Shown: positions 26,141 through 35,449, counted from the first letter of the stretch. The stretch is DNA of 64,000 bases from Motiliproteus sp041586735 (GCA_041586735.1 JBFGZQ010000002.1:62001-126000); one strand, 5' to 3'. Translations and numbers: made by a program. The notes: generated from the sequence alone by a model not told the origin.

Positions 26141-26953
26141 CTACAGGCTAAAATACAGCAACAGCGCGCCCAGCAACATCCGATAGATCACAAACGGCGT
26201 CATACCGATGCGGTTGATAACACCGAGAAACAGATAGATACAGCAATAGGCACTGATTCCCGAGAGACCCGCGCCCAGCAACAGGTCGATCCAGGGTACT
26301 TCGGTGCCCTGCTGGGTCAGCTCTAAGGTTTTAAACAACCCCGCGGCCAGTATCAGCGGGGCCGATAACAGAAACGAGAACCGCGCCGCAGTTTTGCGAG
26401 TCAACCCCAGCATCAGTCCCACACTGATGGTAATACCCGAGCGCGAAGTACCGGGGATCAGCGCCAGCGCCTGGGCAAACCCGATATACAACGCATCTTT
26501 GACGCCGATATCCCGACTGCGACGGGTTTCGGTGCGGTACTGATCGGCAAACCAGAGCACGCCACCAAACAGCAACGTCGTCCCGGCAATCACCAGCATC
26601 GAGCGCAGATGCTGCTCAACGAAATCATTGACCAGCAGCCCCACGACACAGGCGGGTAGCGTGGCGACGATAATGGCCCAGGCTAAACGGCTATGAGCAC
26701 TGACTTTGCGCCGCCCGTGCTTAAGCGGCAGCACCGCGCGCAGCCAACCGATAACTAACAGGATAAAATCACGGCGAAAATAGTACAGTACCGCACTCAG
26801 GGTGCCGACATGCACCGCCACATCAAAAGCCAACCCCTGATCGGGCCAGCCGAGCAACTGCGAGGGTAAGATCAGGTGTGCGGAGCTGGAGATCGGTAAA
26901 AACTCGGTCAACCCCTGCAGCAACGCCAGCAGCAAAATATAGCTGAGCGGCAT
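26141..26953 (-). CDS. uppP: Undecaprenyl-diphosphatase UppP (BacA)
   Basis: A 270-residue polytopic membrane enzyme (about eight hydrophobic segments) that removes a phosphate from undecaprenyl pyrophosphate to recycle the lipid carrier for peptidoglycan. It has the two family active-site motifs, GLTEFLPISSSAHLIL near the N-terminus and PGTSRSGITIS around residue 160. Overexpression of such enzymes gives bacitracin resistance. It lies one base after tsaB, so it is probably co-transcribed. Confidence 0.96.
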   Translation of the reverse strand: MPLSYILLLALLQGLTEFLPISSSAHLILPSQLLGWPDQGLAFDVAVHVGTLSAVLYYFRRDFILLVIGWLRAVLPLKHGRRKVSAHSRLAWAIIVATLPACVVGLLVNDFVEQHLRSMLVIAGTTLLFGGVLWFADQYRTETRRSRDIGVKDALYIGFAQALALIPGTSRSGITISVGLMLGLTRKTAARFSFLLSAPLILAAGLFKTLELTQQGTEVPWIDLLLGAGLSGISAYCCIYLFLGVINRIGMTPFVIYRMLLGALLLYFSL

Positions 26954-26954
26954 G

Positions 26955-27665
26955 TTAACGATTCTCCTTACGCTGCTCGCCTTTTTTCAATGCGACATTA
27001 TCACGCAGATAGACCGGTAACGCCTGCTCAGGCAACACCCCCTGCCCAGCCGCAATCAGCGCCGCACCCAGTTTGGCAATGGCGGCCGCACGGGGCTCTC
27101 GTTGCGGCTCGATATGAACCACCGCATCGCGCACCGTTGCGGGCAGTCGGTCGCGGTAGCACCAGCCGGTACCGTAGCCGACCCACTTGCCCGGTGTTGA
27201 CAGTGGTGCCGTCACCCATTGGGGTCCACAGACCCGCTCTTCGCCCACCAACAGGGGCAAAGCGCTCGCGGGGTCGAGCCGATAACAACCCCAGTACAAC
27301 TCATCCATTCGCGCATCCAGCGCGGTCAGCACCCCATCGGCCTGAAACTCCTCAGCCGCTTGCTGTGCCAAGGCCGCCAACGTGGACACGGGAGCCACGG
27401 GCAGATCCGCACCCAGCGCCAACCCCTGGGTGACGCCGGTGCAGATACGCAACCCGGTGAACGACCCGGGGCCCCGGCCAAATGCGATGCCATCAAGCTG
27501 CTGCAACGCCAATCCAGCATCGGCCAACAGCTGCTGTACCATCGGCAATAGCAGCTGGGTATGCTGGCGCGGAATGTCGCGAAAATCCTCGCGCACCTCA
27601 CCATCGATCCAGAGTGCGACAGAGCAGGCTTGAGTGGAGGTGTCTAGAGCAAGAATTTTCGACAT
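26955..27665 (-). CDS. tsaB: tRNA t6A biosynthesis protein TsaB
   Basis: A 236-residue ASKHA-fold protein with ILALDTSTQACSVAL at the N-terminus and GRGPGSFTGLRI around residue 65. TsaB heterodimerises with TsaD for threonylcarbamoyl transfer to tRNA A37 and works with TsaE, also present here. It is a pseudo-enzyme lacking the TsaD metal site. It is immediately followed by uppP. Confidence 0.95.
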   Translation of the reverse strand: MSKILALDTSTQACSVALWIDGEVREDFRDIPRQHTQLLLPMVQQLLADAGLALQQLDGIAFGRGPGSFTGLRICTGVTQGLALGADLPVAPVSTLAALAQQAAEEFQADGVLTALDARMDELYWGCYRLDPASALPLLVGEERVCGPQWVTAPLSTPGKWVGYGTGWCYRDRLPATVRDAVVHIEPQREPRAAAIAKLGAALIAAGQGVLPEQALPVYLRDNVALKKGEQRKENR

Positions 27666-27802
27666 GGGCAGACCGGTCTTTATGTGGATAGAAAGTGTGA
27701 CTAGAAAGTTGTGGTTATAAAAAAGAGACTAGGGCACGCAAAAGCAACGCATTCTAGCGTTAATCGGCGCAGGAAGCAGCTGCACCACTATCCAACACTG
27801 CA

Positions 27803-28102
27803 CTAGGCTCCAGTCGTCATACGCTCGAGTTCGGTGATCCGCTCTAGGGCCTGCTGATTGCTGCCACCGCACAACGCATCCTCGGCGGCGAACGCCAGAC
27901 AAACGCTCGGCCTTTCAGGATGCCCAAAGATTCGGCAACGGTTACTGTCATCGAGCTGCACACAACGCACCCCAGCAGGCTTGCCGCCGGGCATGCCCGG
28001 AATAGCGGAAGAGATCGAAGGGGCGATACAACAGGCGCCACAACCGGGACGACAGACTATTGTCGGAGACTGTTCACGCAGCGGCAGCGCGGTTGCACTC
28101 AT
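27803..28102 (-). CDS. YkgJ-family cysteine cluster protein
   Basis: A 99-residue protein with the CxxGCGxCC-type cluster (CRPGCGACC) followed by further cysteines in VRCVQLD, CRIFGHPERPSVC and a GG..QQALERI tail. This is the zinc- or iron-binding UPF0153/YkgJ family pattern. The function is unknown. It overlaps the mpl stop by four bases, so it is probably co-transcribed with mpl. Confidence 0.85.
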   Translation of the reverse strand: MSATALPLREQSPTIVCRPGCGACCIAPSISSAIPGMPGGKPAGVRCVQLDDSNRCRIFGHPERPSVCLAFAAEDALCGGSNQQALERITELERMTTGA

Positions 28103-29469
28103 AGCTCCAAGGCCTGCAGCGCCGCCAACATCCGTTGCTGAATCCCTTCGAAGCCACCGTTACTCATGATCACCACTTCGGCATCGCGACCCCGATAGGC
28201 TTTGACGGCATCGATAACCGCCTCAACACTGCTAAACACCCGCGCAGGGACCGGGCTGGCTGCGGCCACCGCCTCTAGATCCCAGTCCAAGCCTGGCGGC
28301 TGGTACCAGAACACTTCGCTAGCTGCAGCGGTGGATGGTGCCAGCGCCTGCTGATGGCTGCCCAGACGCATGGTATTGGAACGCGGTTCGATAATCGCCA
28401 ACAGCGGTTTGTCGCCGGCTCGGGCGCGCATCCCCTGCAACGTGGTCGCAATCGCAGTCGGATGATGGGCAAAATCGTCATACAGGGTGATCCCTGCAGC
28501 ACTACCAACTCGTTCCATGCGCCGTTTCACTCCGGCAAACTGCCCCAGCGCCTCGGCACTATGCTCGGGGGTCACCCCCACATGCCGAGCCGCCGCCATC
28601 GCCGCTAAACCGTTGAGCACCGAATGCTGGCCGGTCTGGTTCCAGCGCAGCGTCGCAACCTGCTGGCCGTCGAGCAGCACGTCAAAAGCCGAGCCATCAT
28701 CGCTGAGTAAGCGCGCCTGCCAGTCGCCGCCCTGCGCCTGGGTACCAAAGCCAATATGCGGCGTCCAACAACCCTGCGCCAGCACCCGGTTAAGATTGAT
28801 ATCGGCCTGCGCGGCGATGATCTGGCCGTTTGCCGGAATGGTGCGTACCAGATGCTGAAACTGACGCTCGATAGCCGCCAGATCATCGAAAATATCGGCA
28901 TGATCAAACTCAAGATTGTTAAGAATGGCGGTACGCGGCCGGTAATGCACAAACTTGGAGCGTTTATCGAAAAATGCGGTGTCGTACTCATCGGCTTCGA
29001 TGACAAAGAACGGGGTGTCGCCTAGCCGTGCCGACACTGAAAAATTACTCGGCACACCACCGATCAAAAACCCCGGCGCCATGCCGGCGTACTCCAGCAC
29101 CCAGGCCAACATACTGCTGGTGCTGGTCTTGCCATGGGTGCCGGCTACCGCCAGCACCCAACGCTGCTGCAGAATCTCATCGGCGAGCCACTGCGGCCCC
29201 GAGGTGTAGGGGATGCCTTCGTTGAGCAGGTATTCGACGCAGGCATTACCACGCGACAGCGCATTGCCGACGATCACCAGATCCGGACGTGGCTGCAGAT
29301 GCTCCACCCGATAGCCCTGCAGCAGCTCGATACCCTGTTCGGCCAGCTGGGTACTCATCGGCGGATAGACATTGGCATCACAGCCACTTACCCGAAAACC
29401 TTTGGCCTTGGCCAGCAACGCCAAGGACCCCATAAAGGTGCCGCAAATACCCAAGATATGCAGATGCAT
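28099..29469 (-). CDS. mpl: Murein peptide ligase Mpl
   Basis: A 456-residue Mur-ligase family enzyme if started at the ATG at 29467-29469 (MHLHILGICGTFMGS); the frame is open to 29517. The P-loop is AVAGTHGKTSTSSML, and the central region has VIEADEYDTAFFDKRSKF. The DFAHHPTAI segment marks the Mur ligase C-terminal region. Mpl reattaches recycled L-Ala-gamma-D-Glu-meso-DAP peptides to UDP-MurNAc. It is divergent from fbp, as in several gammaproteobacteria. Confidence 0.95.
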   Translation of the reverse strand: MHLHILGICGTFMGSLALLAKAKGFRVSGCDANVYPPMSTQLAEQGIELLQGYRVEHLQPRPDLVIVGNALSRGNACVEYLLNEGIPYTSGPQWLADEILQQRWVLAVAGTHGKTSTSSMLAWVLEYAGMAPGFLIGGVPSNFSVSARLGDTPFFVIEADEYDTAFFDKRSKFVHYRPRTAILNNLEFDHADIFDDLAAIERQFQHLVRTIPANGQIIAAQADINLNRVLAQGCWTPHIGFGTQAQGGDWQARLLSDDGSAFDVLLDGQQVATLRWNQTGQHSVLNGLAAMAAARHVGVTPEHSAEALGQFAGVKRRMERVGSAAGITLYDDFAHHPTAIATTLQGMRARAGDKPLLAIIEPRSNTMRLGSHQQALAPSTAAASEVFWYQPPGLDWDLEAVAAASPVPARVFSSVEAVIDAVKAYRGRDAEVVIMSNGGFEGIQQRMLAALQALEL

Positions 29470-29661
29470 ACTGACCTCGTCCGCCGGTAAAAAAGTGCCG
29501 CCATCATAGCAGCTCAACCCATACCGAGCTATTTAGCCGGCATTTACGATTTGCCCATTTTCAAGCACTGTTTTTCATGCATTGGGGCAGCGCTTCACGT
29601 ATCATCCTCCCCTCAAGGTAGCTCTGCTATTAGAACGTCATATCAAAGACAGGATCCACCC

Positions 29662-30654
29662 ATGCAACGGCTCACTCAGTTTCTTAAACACAGCGACGCG
29701 CCCGCCGATTTAATCGAACTGATCAATATTTTGATGTCCTCCTGTAAAGAGATTAACGCCAAGCTCAACGATGGCGAACTGGCAGGGATCCTGGGCTCTA
29801 ACCAGTCTGAAAACATTCAAGGGGAGACCCAGAAAAAGCTGGATGTGATCTCCAACGACCTGATAAAACTGACCCTCAGCGAGTCTGAACTGGTACGCGG
29901 CATGGCCTCGGAGGAGGAAGACTTTCCGGTAGCCTGTCACCCAGAGGGGCGCTACCTAGTCACCTTCGACCCCCTGGATGGCTCCTCCAACATCGATATC
30001 AATGTTACCGTTGGTACCATTTTTTCGATCCTAGAAGCCCAAGACGGCTTCGACCCCGCAGAGGAACACGCTTACCTGCAACCGGGTTACAAACAAGTCG
30101 CCGCAGGTTACGTCCTCTACGGGCCCTCCTGTATTCTGGCGCTGACCACCGGTGACGGCGTCAATATGTTTACCCTAAGCCATAACGGTGAGTTTTACCT
30201 GACGCGCGAGCAGGTGATGATTCCTGAAACAACCCAGGAGTTCGCCATCAACATGTCCAACCAGCGCTTCTGGGCAGAGCCCGTACAGCGCTATGTAGAC
30301 GATCTGTTGGCTGGCGAAGAGGGCCCATTAGGCAAGCGCTATAACATGCGTTGGATCGCTTCCATGGTCGCCGAAGTGCATCGTATTCTGACCCGCGGCG
30401 GTATCTTTATGTACCCCTGGGACTCACGTGAACCCCACAAGCCCGGCAAGCTGCGGTTGATGTACGAAGGCAACCCCATGAGCATGCTGATCGAACAGGC
30501 TGGCGGCCGCAGTATCAATACCCAGATCGATATCATGAACGTCCACCCCAAGCAGATTCACGAACGGGTTTCGGTGGTACTGGGTTCCAAACAAGAAGTG
30601 GATCGGGTGCAGCGTTACCATGCAAAAGCCAAGTTAGCGACGGCAGCGGTATAA
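29662..30654 (+). CDS. fbp: Class I fructose-1,6-bisphosphatase
   Basis: A 330-residue enzyme of gluconeogenesis if started at the ATG at 29662 (MQRLTQFLKHSDAP); the frame is open from 29551. It has FDPLDGSSNIDINVTVGTIF, the metal-binding signature, and GKLRLMYEGNPMSMLIEQAGG, the substrate-binding signature. It hydrolyses fructose-1,6-bisphosphate to fructose-6-phosphate. A strong terminator follows. Confidence 0.97.
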   Translation: MQRLTQFLKHSDAPADLIELINILMSSCKEINAKLNDGELAGILGSNQSENIQGETQKKLDVISNDLIKLTLSESELVRGMASEEEDFPVACHPEGRYLVTFDPLDGSSNIDINVTVGTIFSILEAQDGFDPAEEHAYLQPGYKQVAAGYVLYGPSCILALTTGDGVNMFTLSHNGEFYLTREQVMIPETTQEFAINMSNQRFWAEPVQRYVDDLLAGEEGPLGKRYNMRWIASMVAEVHRILTRGGIFMYPWDSREPHKPGKLRLMYEGNPMSMLIEQAGGRSINTQIDIMNVHPKQIHERVSVVLGSKQEVDRVQRYHAKAKLATAAV

Positions 30655-30663
30655 GAGAGCACG

Positions 30664-30694
30664 CCCCGACAGGCCTACTGTCGGGGTCTCCCTT
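30664..30694 (+). terminator. Intrinsic terminator after fbp
   Basis: A nine-base perfect stem, CCCCGACAG / CTGTCGGGG, with a five-base loop, followed by TCTCCCTTT. It begins ten bases after the fbp stop. Confidence 0.75.
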
Positions 30695-30804
30695 TGCGGC
30701 AACAACCTAAGGTATTATTGACAACTGTCACTGCCATCCACCTATAATAACAGGTCTATTTAATTCTATTTTTACAACCCCTCAACTTTACAGAAGGCTA
30801 TACC

Positions 30805-31341
30805 ATGAGCTTTGCGAAAGTCCCTGCGGGTAAAGACCTGCCCAATGACATCTATGTCATCATCGAGATTCCTGCTAACGCCAGCGTGCCGGTCAAATAC
30901 GAGATAGATAAAGATTCCGATTGCCTGATGGTCGATCGCTTCATGACTGCGCCGATGTTCTATCCCGCCAACTACGGCTACATCAATAACACCCTGGCCG
31001 ATGATGGTGACGCGGTAGACGTACTGGTGATCACCCCGCATCCGATCGCGATCGGCTCGGTGATCCGTTGCCGCCCCGTGGGTGTGCTCAACATGACCGA
31101 CGAAGCTGGCGAAGATGCCAAACTGGTTGCCGTACCGCACGACAAGCTGACTAGAGAGTACAGCGGGGTTCAGGATATCGAAGATGTTCCTCAGCTACTG
31201 CGCGATCAGATCAAACATTTTTTCGAAAACTACAAGACGTTGGAACCCAACAAGTGGGTCAAGGTGGAAGGCTGGTCCGATGCGGCCGCGGCGCGGAGCG
31301 CGATCGAAGCAGGCGTCAAGGCCTACGACGCAGCAGAGTAA
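30805..31341 (+). CDS. ppa: Inorganic pyrophosphatase (family I)
   Basis: A 178-residue soluble pyrophosphatase. MTAPMFYPANYGYINNTLADDGDAVDVLV carries the tyrosines and the D-G-D-x-x-D metal-binding motif in two adjoining parts, and VPHDKL and HFFENYKTLE are further family motifs. It hydrolyses pyrophosphate and so pulls biosynthetic reactions forward. It is monocistronic between two terminators. Confidence 0.97.
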   Translation: MSFAKVPAGKDLPNDIYVIIEIPANASVPVKYEIDKDSDCLMVDRFMTAPMFYPANYGYINNTLADDGDAVDVLVITPHPIAIGSVIRCRPVGVLNMTDEAGEDAKLVAVPHDKLTREYSGVQDIEDVPQLLRDQIKHFFENYKTLEPNKWVKVEGWSDAAAARSAIEAGVKAYDAAE

Positions 31342-31358
31342 ACCGCTTTCGTTGATCC

Positions 31359-31387
31359 AAAAAACCGGCCTAGGCCGGTTTTTTTTG
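31359..31387. terminator. Bidirectional terminator between ppa and the phosphatase-superfamily gene
   Basis: The palindrome AACCGGCC-TAG-GCCGGTT-like core (AAAACCGGCCTAGGCCGGTT) is flanked by A-rich sequence on the left and eight T on the right. It would terminate ppa on the plus strand and the convergent gene ending at 31409 on the minus strand. Confidence 0.85.
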
Positions 31388-31408
31388 GTCGCTGCAAACG
31401 TCCACCTA

Positions 31409-32557
31409 TCAAGGCTCGACCAGCACCAACGGCACGTACAACTCCTCGGCACTCAGACCGCCATGGACACCGCGCTGCCTGAATGGCCGTTCCTGTAATA
31501 AGCGATCCTTGATGATCGCCTGCTGTTTCGCCAACACCGTAAAATCCCCGATCCGCTCAGCCAACCGTGACGAGGGCACACCACGGCCAAACAACTGCCG
31601 CTGCAGCAACTCTTCACTGGCCACCACCTCGAACAACGCCCCGAAATGCTCGGCAAAATACTGCTGGAAGTCAGCCTCAGCACCTGGGCGCAGATAGCAA
31701 AAGGCGGCTCGAGGCTCGCCACACAACGGCAGACGCAGCAGCGCCTGCAGCTCGGGATGCTGCTCCAACTGCAGCTGCTGCTCCTCAACGACATCGATCA
31801 AGCCATGATCGGCGGTCACCAGTACCAAGGCATCCTGACCTGCCAGTGTTGTGAGCCAGCGCTCAAACAGCTGATCGAGCTCATGAAAATGAGCGATAAC
31901 TTCCGGGCTGTGACTGCCATACTCATGCGCCAGCGCGTCAATTTCGGTCCAGTATCCCCATACCAATGGCGCACCCCGCTGCCTGAGCCCCCGACTCAGC
32001 TGCTCAAAAAACTGGTTCAGGCTCTGGTGCGGCGCCCTGGGCGACTTGCCGTACAGTGCACGGCTAAAATCGGAATCGGAGATATAACCCGGACTGCTCA
32101 CCTGCACCGGTCGACGTAAGTCTGGTAACAACGGTCGGGCATCAAGCATCGCGGCCGCCGACACTCCCAGATCCCGATAACAGCTACCACCCCCGCGCGG
32201 CATAAAGGGCAACGGCATCACCACCGCCCCCAACTCACGCAGATAGGTAAACCAGCCAGTGATACCGTGCTGCTGCGCCGGAACACCCAGCGCCAAGGCG
32301 GTCACCGCCGTGGCGGTGGTGGTAGGAAACACCGAGGTCAGCCGCTGCACCGTATGACGCGCCAAGGCGCTCTCGGGAAAGCGCTGCAGAAATTGATAGC
32401 CCAGTCCGTCGATAACCAATAACGCCACGGGCCGCTGCTGGCAGCGCGCATCTGCCAGCAGCGCCAAGGGCGGATAGAGATCGGCAGCCGGCGCCTGAGC
32501 TCCGGCCAGGGCGCTGATCAGATTAACGATACTCTGGTCATAGTCCGGGGTCAGCAT
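31409..32557 (-). CDS. Alkaline-phosphatase-superfamily phosphodiesterase
   Basis: A 382-residue protein of the type I phosphodiesterase/nucleotide pyrophosphatase group. It has LLVIDGLGYQFL with the first metal Asp, SVFPTTTATAVTAL with the nucleophile Thr, TEIDALAHEYGSHS, and VTADHGLID with the second Asp-His metal pair. No signal peptide is evident, so it is probably cytoplasmic. The substrate is unknown. It follows a ParA-family gene and a lipoprotein gene on the same strand and may form an operon with them. Confidence 0.85.
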   Translation of the reverse strand: MLTPDYDQSIVNLISALAGAQAPAADLYPPLALLADARCQQRPVALLVIDGLGYQFLQRFPESALARHTVQRLTSVFPTTTATAVTALALGVPAQQHGITGWFTYLRELGAVVMPLPFMPRGGGSCYRDLGVSAAAMLDARPLLPDLRRPVQVSSPGYISDSDFSRALYGKSPRAPHQSLNQFFEQLSRGLRQRGAPLVWGYWTEIDALAHEYGSHSPEVIAHFHELDQLFERWLTTLAGQDALVLVTADHGLIDVVEEQQLQLEQHPELQALLRLPLCGEPRAAFCYLRPGAEADFQQYFAEHFGALFEVVASEELLQRQLFGRGVPSSRLAERIGDFTVLAKQQAIIKDRLLQERPFRQRGVHGGLSAEELYVPLVLVEP

Positions 32558-32577
32558 AGCAATCGGCTCATCAAGCT

Positions 32578-32624
32578 GTTAACCCTACAATTCGTCAAGC
32601 CGCTAACCCTGCAATTCATCAAAC
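32578..32624. repeat. Two 23-bp copies at the end of the parA-like gene
   Basis: GTTAACCCTACAATTCGTCA (32578 on) and GCTAACCCTGCAATTCATCA (32602 on) are 24 bp apart and about 80% identical. The copy within the gene encodes the last residues DELQG and the stop. The other copy lies just past the stop and would encode the same DELQG-stop, so the tail has been duplicated. Confidence 0.75.
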
Positions 32625-33367
32625 AGGGCCAAAAACTCCAGCGTCAGTTTGTGCTTGGGTGCATAGTAGATCAGCGGCAGGCTTTCGTTATGCGACTCTT
32701 TCATCTTGATAGAGGAGGACACCAAGCTCCTCAGCACCGGCAGCTGATCTTCGCGCAGGCTGTCGACGATCTGGCGCGACAGATTAGCACGTGGCTGGTA
32801 CTGATTGACCACGATACCCTCGACGACCAACCCAGGATTATGATCAACCTGCACCTCCTGGACGTTTTCCAGCAATGCGTAGAGCGCCTGGCGAGAAAAT
32901 TCATCACAATCGAAAGGGATTAAACAGCCCTGCGCCGCCACCAGCGCCGACAGGGTGTAAAAATTAAAGGCCGGCGGCGTGTCTATATAGATCGCGGCGT
33001 ACTCATCCAGCTCAGCCAGTGCTTCACTGAGCTTATAGATCTTGTGCTTGGCCTCGAGCTTGGCGTGCAGATCACCCAGACGCGGATTAGAGGCCACCAG
33101 ATACAGGTCTGAGTGGGGCGTCGAGGTAATATACTCGGAAAAATCAGCACTCTTGAGGCGAAACTCCAAGGTCTGAGTAAAGAAATCCATGATATCGCTG
33201 GCAACCTCATTAACGCCTTCACCCAGCAGATAGTGACTGGAGTTGCACTGCGGGTCCAGATCCACCAATAGCGTCTTGATCCCTTTACTGGCGCTGATTG
33301 CGGCCAGGTTGGCGGTAATACTGGACTTACCCACACCGCCTTTCTGATTGAACACCACTCTACGCAT
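32603..33367 (-). CDS. ParA/MinD-family ATPase without a ParB partner
   Basis: A 254-residue deviant Walker A ATPase. VVFNQKGGVGKSSITANLA carries the KGGVGKS loop, LLVDLDPQCNSSHYL follows, and YIDTPPAFNFYTLSAL is the Walker B region. Such proteins position plasmids, chromosomes or large complexes. There is no parB-like gene or parS-like repeat nearby, so a chromosome or plasmid partition role is unlikely; a cargo-positioning role is an inference. It is flanked by a TPR lipoprotein gene upstream and a phosphatase-superfamily gene downstream on the same strand. Confidence 0.88.
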   Translation of the reverse strand: MRRVVFNQKGGVGKSSITANLAAISASKGIKTLLVDLDPQCNSSHYLLGEGVNEVASDIMDFFTQTLEFRLKSADFSEYITSTPHSDLYLVASNPRLGDLHAKLEAKHKIYKLSEALAELDEYAAIYIDTPPAFNFYTLSALVAAQGCLIPFDCDEFSRQALYALLENVQEVQVDHNPGLVVEGIVVNQYQPRANLSRQIVDSLREDQLPVLRSLVSSSIKMKESHNESLPLIYYAPKHKLTLEFLALFDELQG

Positions 33368-33426
33368 CTACATCTCTCCTTCGGGTCTCTACCAGGACGC
33401 TATCCTGCGTTAAACGTCCACCAAGC

Positions 33427-34248
33427 TCAGTCGAGCAAACGGACTCCGGGTTGTGCCTCCAGGCGAAAGTTGGCCCGAACGCGGTACTCTTCATGGCGAT
33501 TATTGAGCTGCTGATAGATCCAGCGCCCCTGACTATCGGTCGGTGCTTCTATCGTCACCCGCGCATTTTCTAGCCGGATGCGGTCCGCCAGAGTACCGAG
33601 CGCCACAATCAGATCGGGACTCTTGGCCTTGAGCTGCCGTGCATCCAGTCGTACATAACGCGCCTGGGACGTACTCTGTGGTGTTACGTTCGCTGGTGTT
33701 ACGCTTCCTGGACTTAGATGCTGAGGCTTTAGACTCAAGGGGGACGCACGCAGAGACTTTAACCCTGCCGCACTGCGCTCGACCTTGGCGGAACTGGGGT
33801 TTACCTGACGCGCCAGTGCCAGATAGCGAAGCGCTGCTGCCTGCTGCCCTTGACGCATCGCAGAATCACTCCATTGCAGGTAACGATCGACAATCTTATC
33901 CAACCCCTGCAGCGCCTCTTCGTAGCCTGGCTGCAATGTTAACACCTGGCGGTAATACTCCGCGGCATTGTCGCCTCGCGGCTCAGCAAGGCGTTTATTC
34001 TTGACAGCCAGATCCGCGCGCTCCAAGAGCACCAGTATCCATGCGATACGCTCACGCTCAGCCTGGCTGATCGACGATCCGAGCGCCGCAGCATCCGTGC
34101 TAACCCGGCTGACCGAGGACCGGGGTTCGGCCATACTCAACTCGATAACAGCAACCTCCATAGGCGGCCGCAGCGCGGCACTCTGCAGCGATGGCTCCAC
34201 ACAGCCCGTCAATAACAGCACCCCCAACCCCAACCCTCTACGTCTCAT
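33427..34248 (-). CDS. Putative lipoprotein with TPR-like helices
   Basis: A 273-residue protein. The short N-terminal signal MRRRGLGLGVLLLTGC contains the lipobox LLTGC, so lipidation at Cys16 is likely. The middle region has TPR-like helices (NAAEYYRQVLTLQPGYEEALQGL and QQAAALRYLALARQVNPSSA), then a Ser/Thr/Pro linker. The C-terminal ~75 residues (LDARQLKAKSPDLIVALGTLADRI) resemble an alpha/beta fold that I cannot assign. It is probably co-transcribed with the ParA-like gene 59 bp downstream. Confidence 0.7.
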   Translation of the reverse strand: MRRRGLGLGVLLLTGCVEPSLQSAALRPPMEVAVIELSMAEPRSSVSRVSTDAAALGSSISQAERERIAWILVLLERADLAVKNKRLAEPRGDNAAEYYRQVLTLQPGYEEALQGLDKIVDRYLQWSDSAMRQGQQAAALRYLALARQVNPSSAKVERSAAGLKSLRASPLSLKPQHLSPGSVTPANVTPQSTSQARYVRLDARQLKAKSPDLIVALGTLADRIRLENARVTIEAPTDSQGRWIYQQLNNRHEEYRVRANFRLEAQPGVRLLD

Positions 34249-34460
34249 CTTTTACTACCCTTACATTCCAAGCCAAGCATCATAGCACGGCACACCAGGC
34301 AGTCATCACTCAGTATCAAAGCGATAAAAACTGGCAAAAATGATGCTAAATAGCATGAACTACAGAAAAAACACTTAGTCCTAGACAGCACATAACGATT
34401 CCTGCAAACTACGACTTTTTGCGCACACAGACGCATTCAAGAGACTCTTTTTAAGGGGCT

Positions 34461-34916
34461 ATGATGGCAAACATTCTGGTACTCAATGGACCCAACCTGA
34501 ACCTACTGGGAACCCGCGAGCCGGATATCTACGGTGCGACCACGCTCGCTGATATCACTCTCGAGCTACAGCAGCAGGCCATACAACAAGGACAACGGTT
34601 GAGCGCCTTTCAAAGCAACGCTGAACACGAATTGATCGATCGTATCCATCGCGCCCGCGACGAGCAGGTCGACTTTATTCTGATCAATCCTGCCGCCTTC
34701 ACCCATACCAGCATCGCCATGCGTGACGCTTTGGCCGGAGTCGCCATTCCGTTTATCGAGATCCACCTATCCAATGTGCACCAACGCGAACCCTTTCGAC
34801 AACACTCCTATTTCTCCGACTTAGCGCTAGGAGTGATCTGCGGCCTGGGAGCACAGGGCTACGAACTCGCACTGCAAGCGGCGATCCGCCACCTAGAGCC
34901 ACCCCTTAATAGTTAA
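34461..34916 (+). CDS. aroQ: 3-dehydroquinate dehydratase, type II
   Basis: A 151-residue dodecameric enzyme of the shikimate pathway. It has ILVLNGPNLNLLGTREPDIYG with the family's N-terminal signature and catalytic Tyr, NAEHELIDRIH, and IEIHLSNVHQREPFRQHSYFS with the catalytic His. The start could be either of two adjacent ATG codons at 34461. It leads into accB-accC 33 bp downstream, the common aroQ-accBC operon. Confidence 0.97.
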   Translation: MMANILVLNGPNLNLLGTREPDIYGATTLADITLELQQQAIQQGQRLSAFQSNAEHELIDRIHRARDEQVDFILINPAAFTHTSIAMRDALAGVAIPFIEIHLSNVHQREPFRQHSYFSDLALGVICGLGAQGYELALQAAIRHLEPPLNS

Positions 34917-34949
34917 TTACCCTTCACCTGCCTAGTACAGAGATACGCT

Positions 34950-35420
34950 ATGGATATCCGTAAAGTTAAAAAACTGATCGAACTCCTCGAAGAGTCCGAT
35001 ATTAATGAAATCGAAATCAAAGAGGGTGAAGAGTCGGTACGTATCAGCCGCTCATCCAACCTGCAGCCCACCTACGCGCCAATGCCTATGGGGTATCCGC
35101 AGCAGCACTACGCCCCTCAGGCACAAGCCCCGGCAGCAGCCCCAGCGCCTGTCGCAGAGACCGTCGAGACCAAACCAGAGCTCGCAGGCCACGTCGTTCG
35201 CTCGCCCATGGTAGGGACCTTCTACCGCTCCGCATCCCCTGGTTCCGCCTCCTTTACTGAAGTCGGCCAGCAGGTGAATGCCGGTGACGTTATTTGCATT
35301 GTTGAAGCGATGAAGATGATGAACCAAATTGAGGCTGACAAGTCCGGTACCATCACCGCGATCCTGGTAGAAAACGGCCAGCCGGTTGAATACGATCAAC
35401 CACTAGTTACCATCGGGTAA
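34950..35420 (+). CDS. accB: Biotin carboxyl carrier protein of acetyl-CoA carboxylase
   Basis: A 156-residue protein with an N-terminal helical region (MDIRKVKKLIELLEESDINE), an Ala/Pro-rich flexible linker (about 48-75), and a C-terminal biotinyl domain (about 82-156). The biotin-acceptor lysine is in EAMKMMNQ. The biotin is carboxylated by AccC and passes the carboxyl group to acetyl-CoA via AccAD, starting fatty-acid synthesis. It is co-transcribed with accC. Confidence 0.97.
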   Translation: MDIRKVKKLIELLEESDINEIEIKEGEESVRISRSSNLQPTYAPMPMGYPQQHYAPQAQAPAAAPAPVAETVETKPELAGHVVRSPMVGTFYRSASPGSASFTEVGQQVNAGDVICIVEAMKMMNQIEADKSGTITAILVENGQPVEYDQPLVTIG

Positions 35421-35449
35421 TCGAGTCACCGTCTAATAGGGCATCATCT

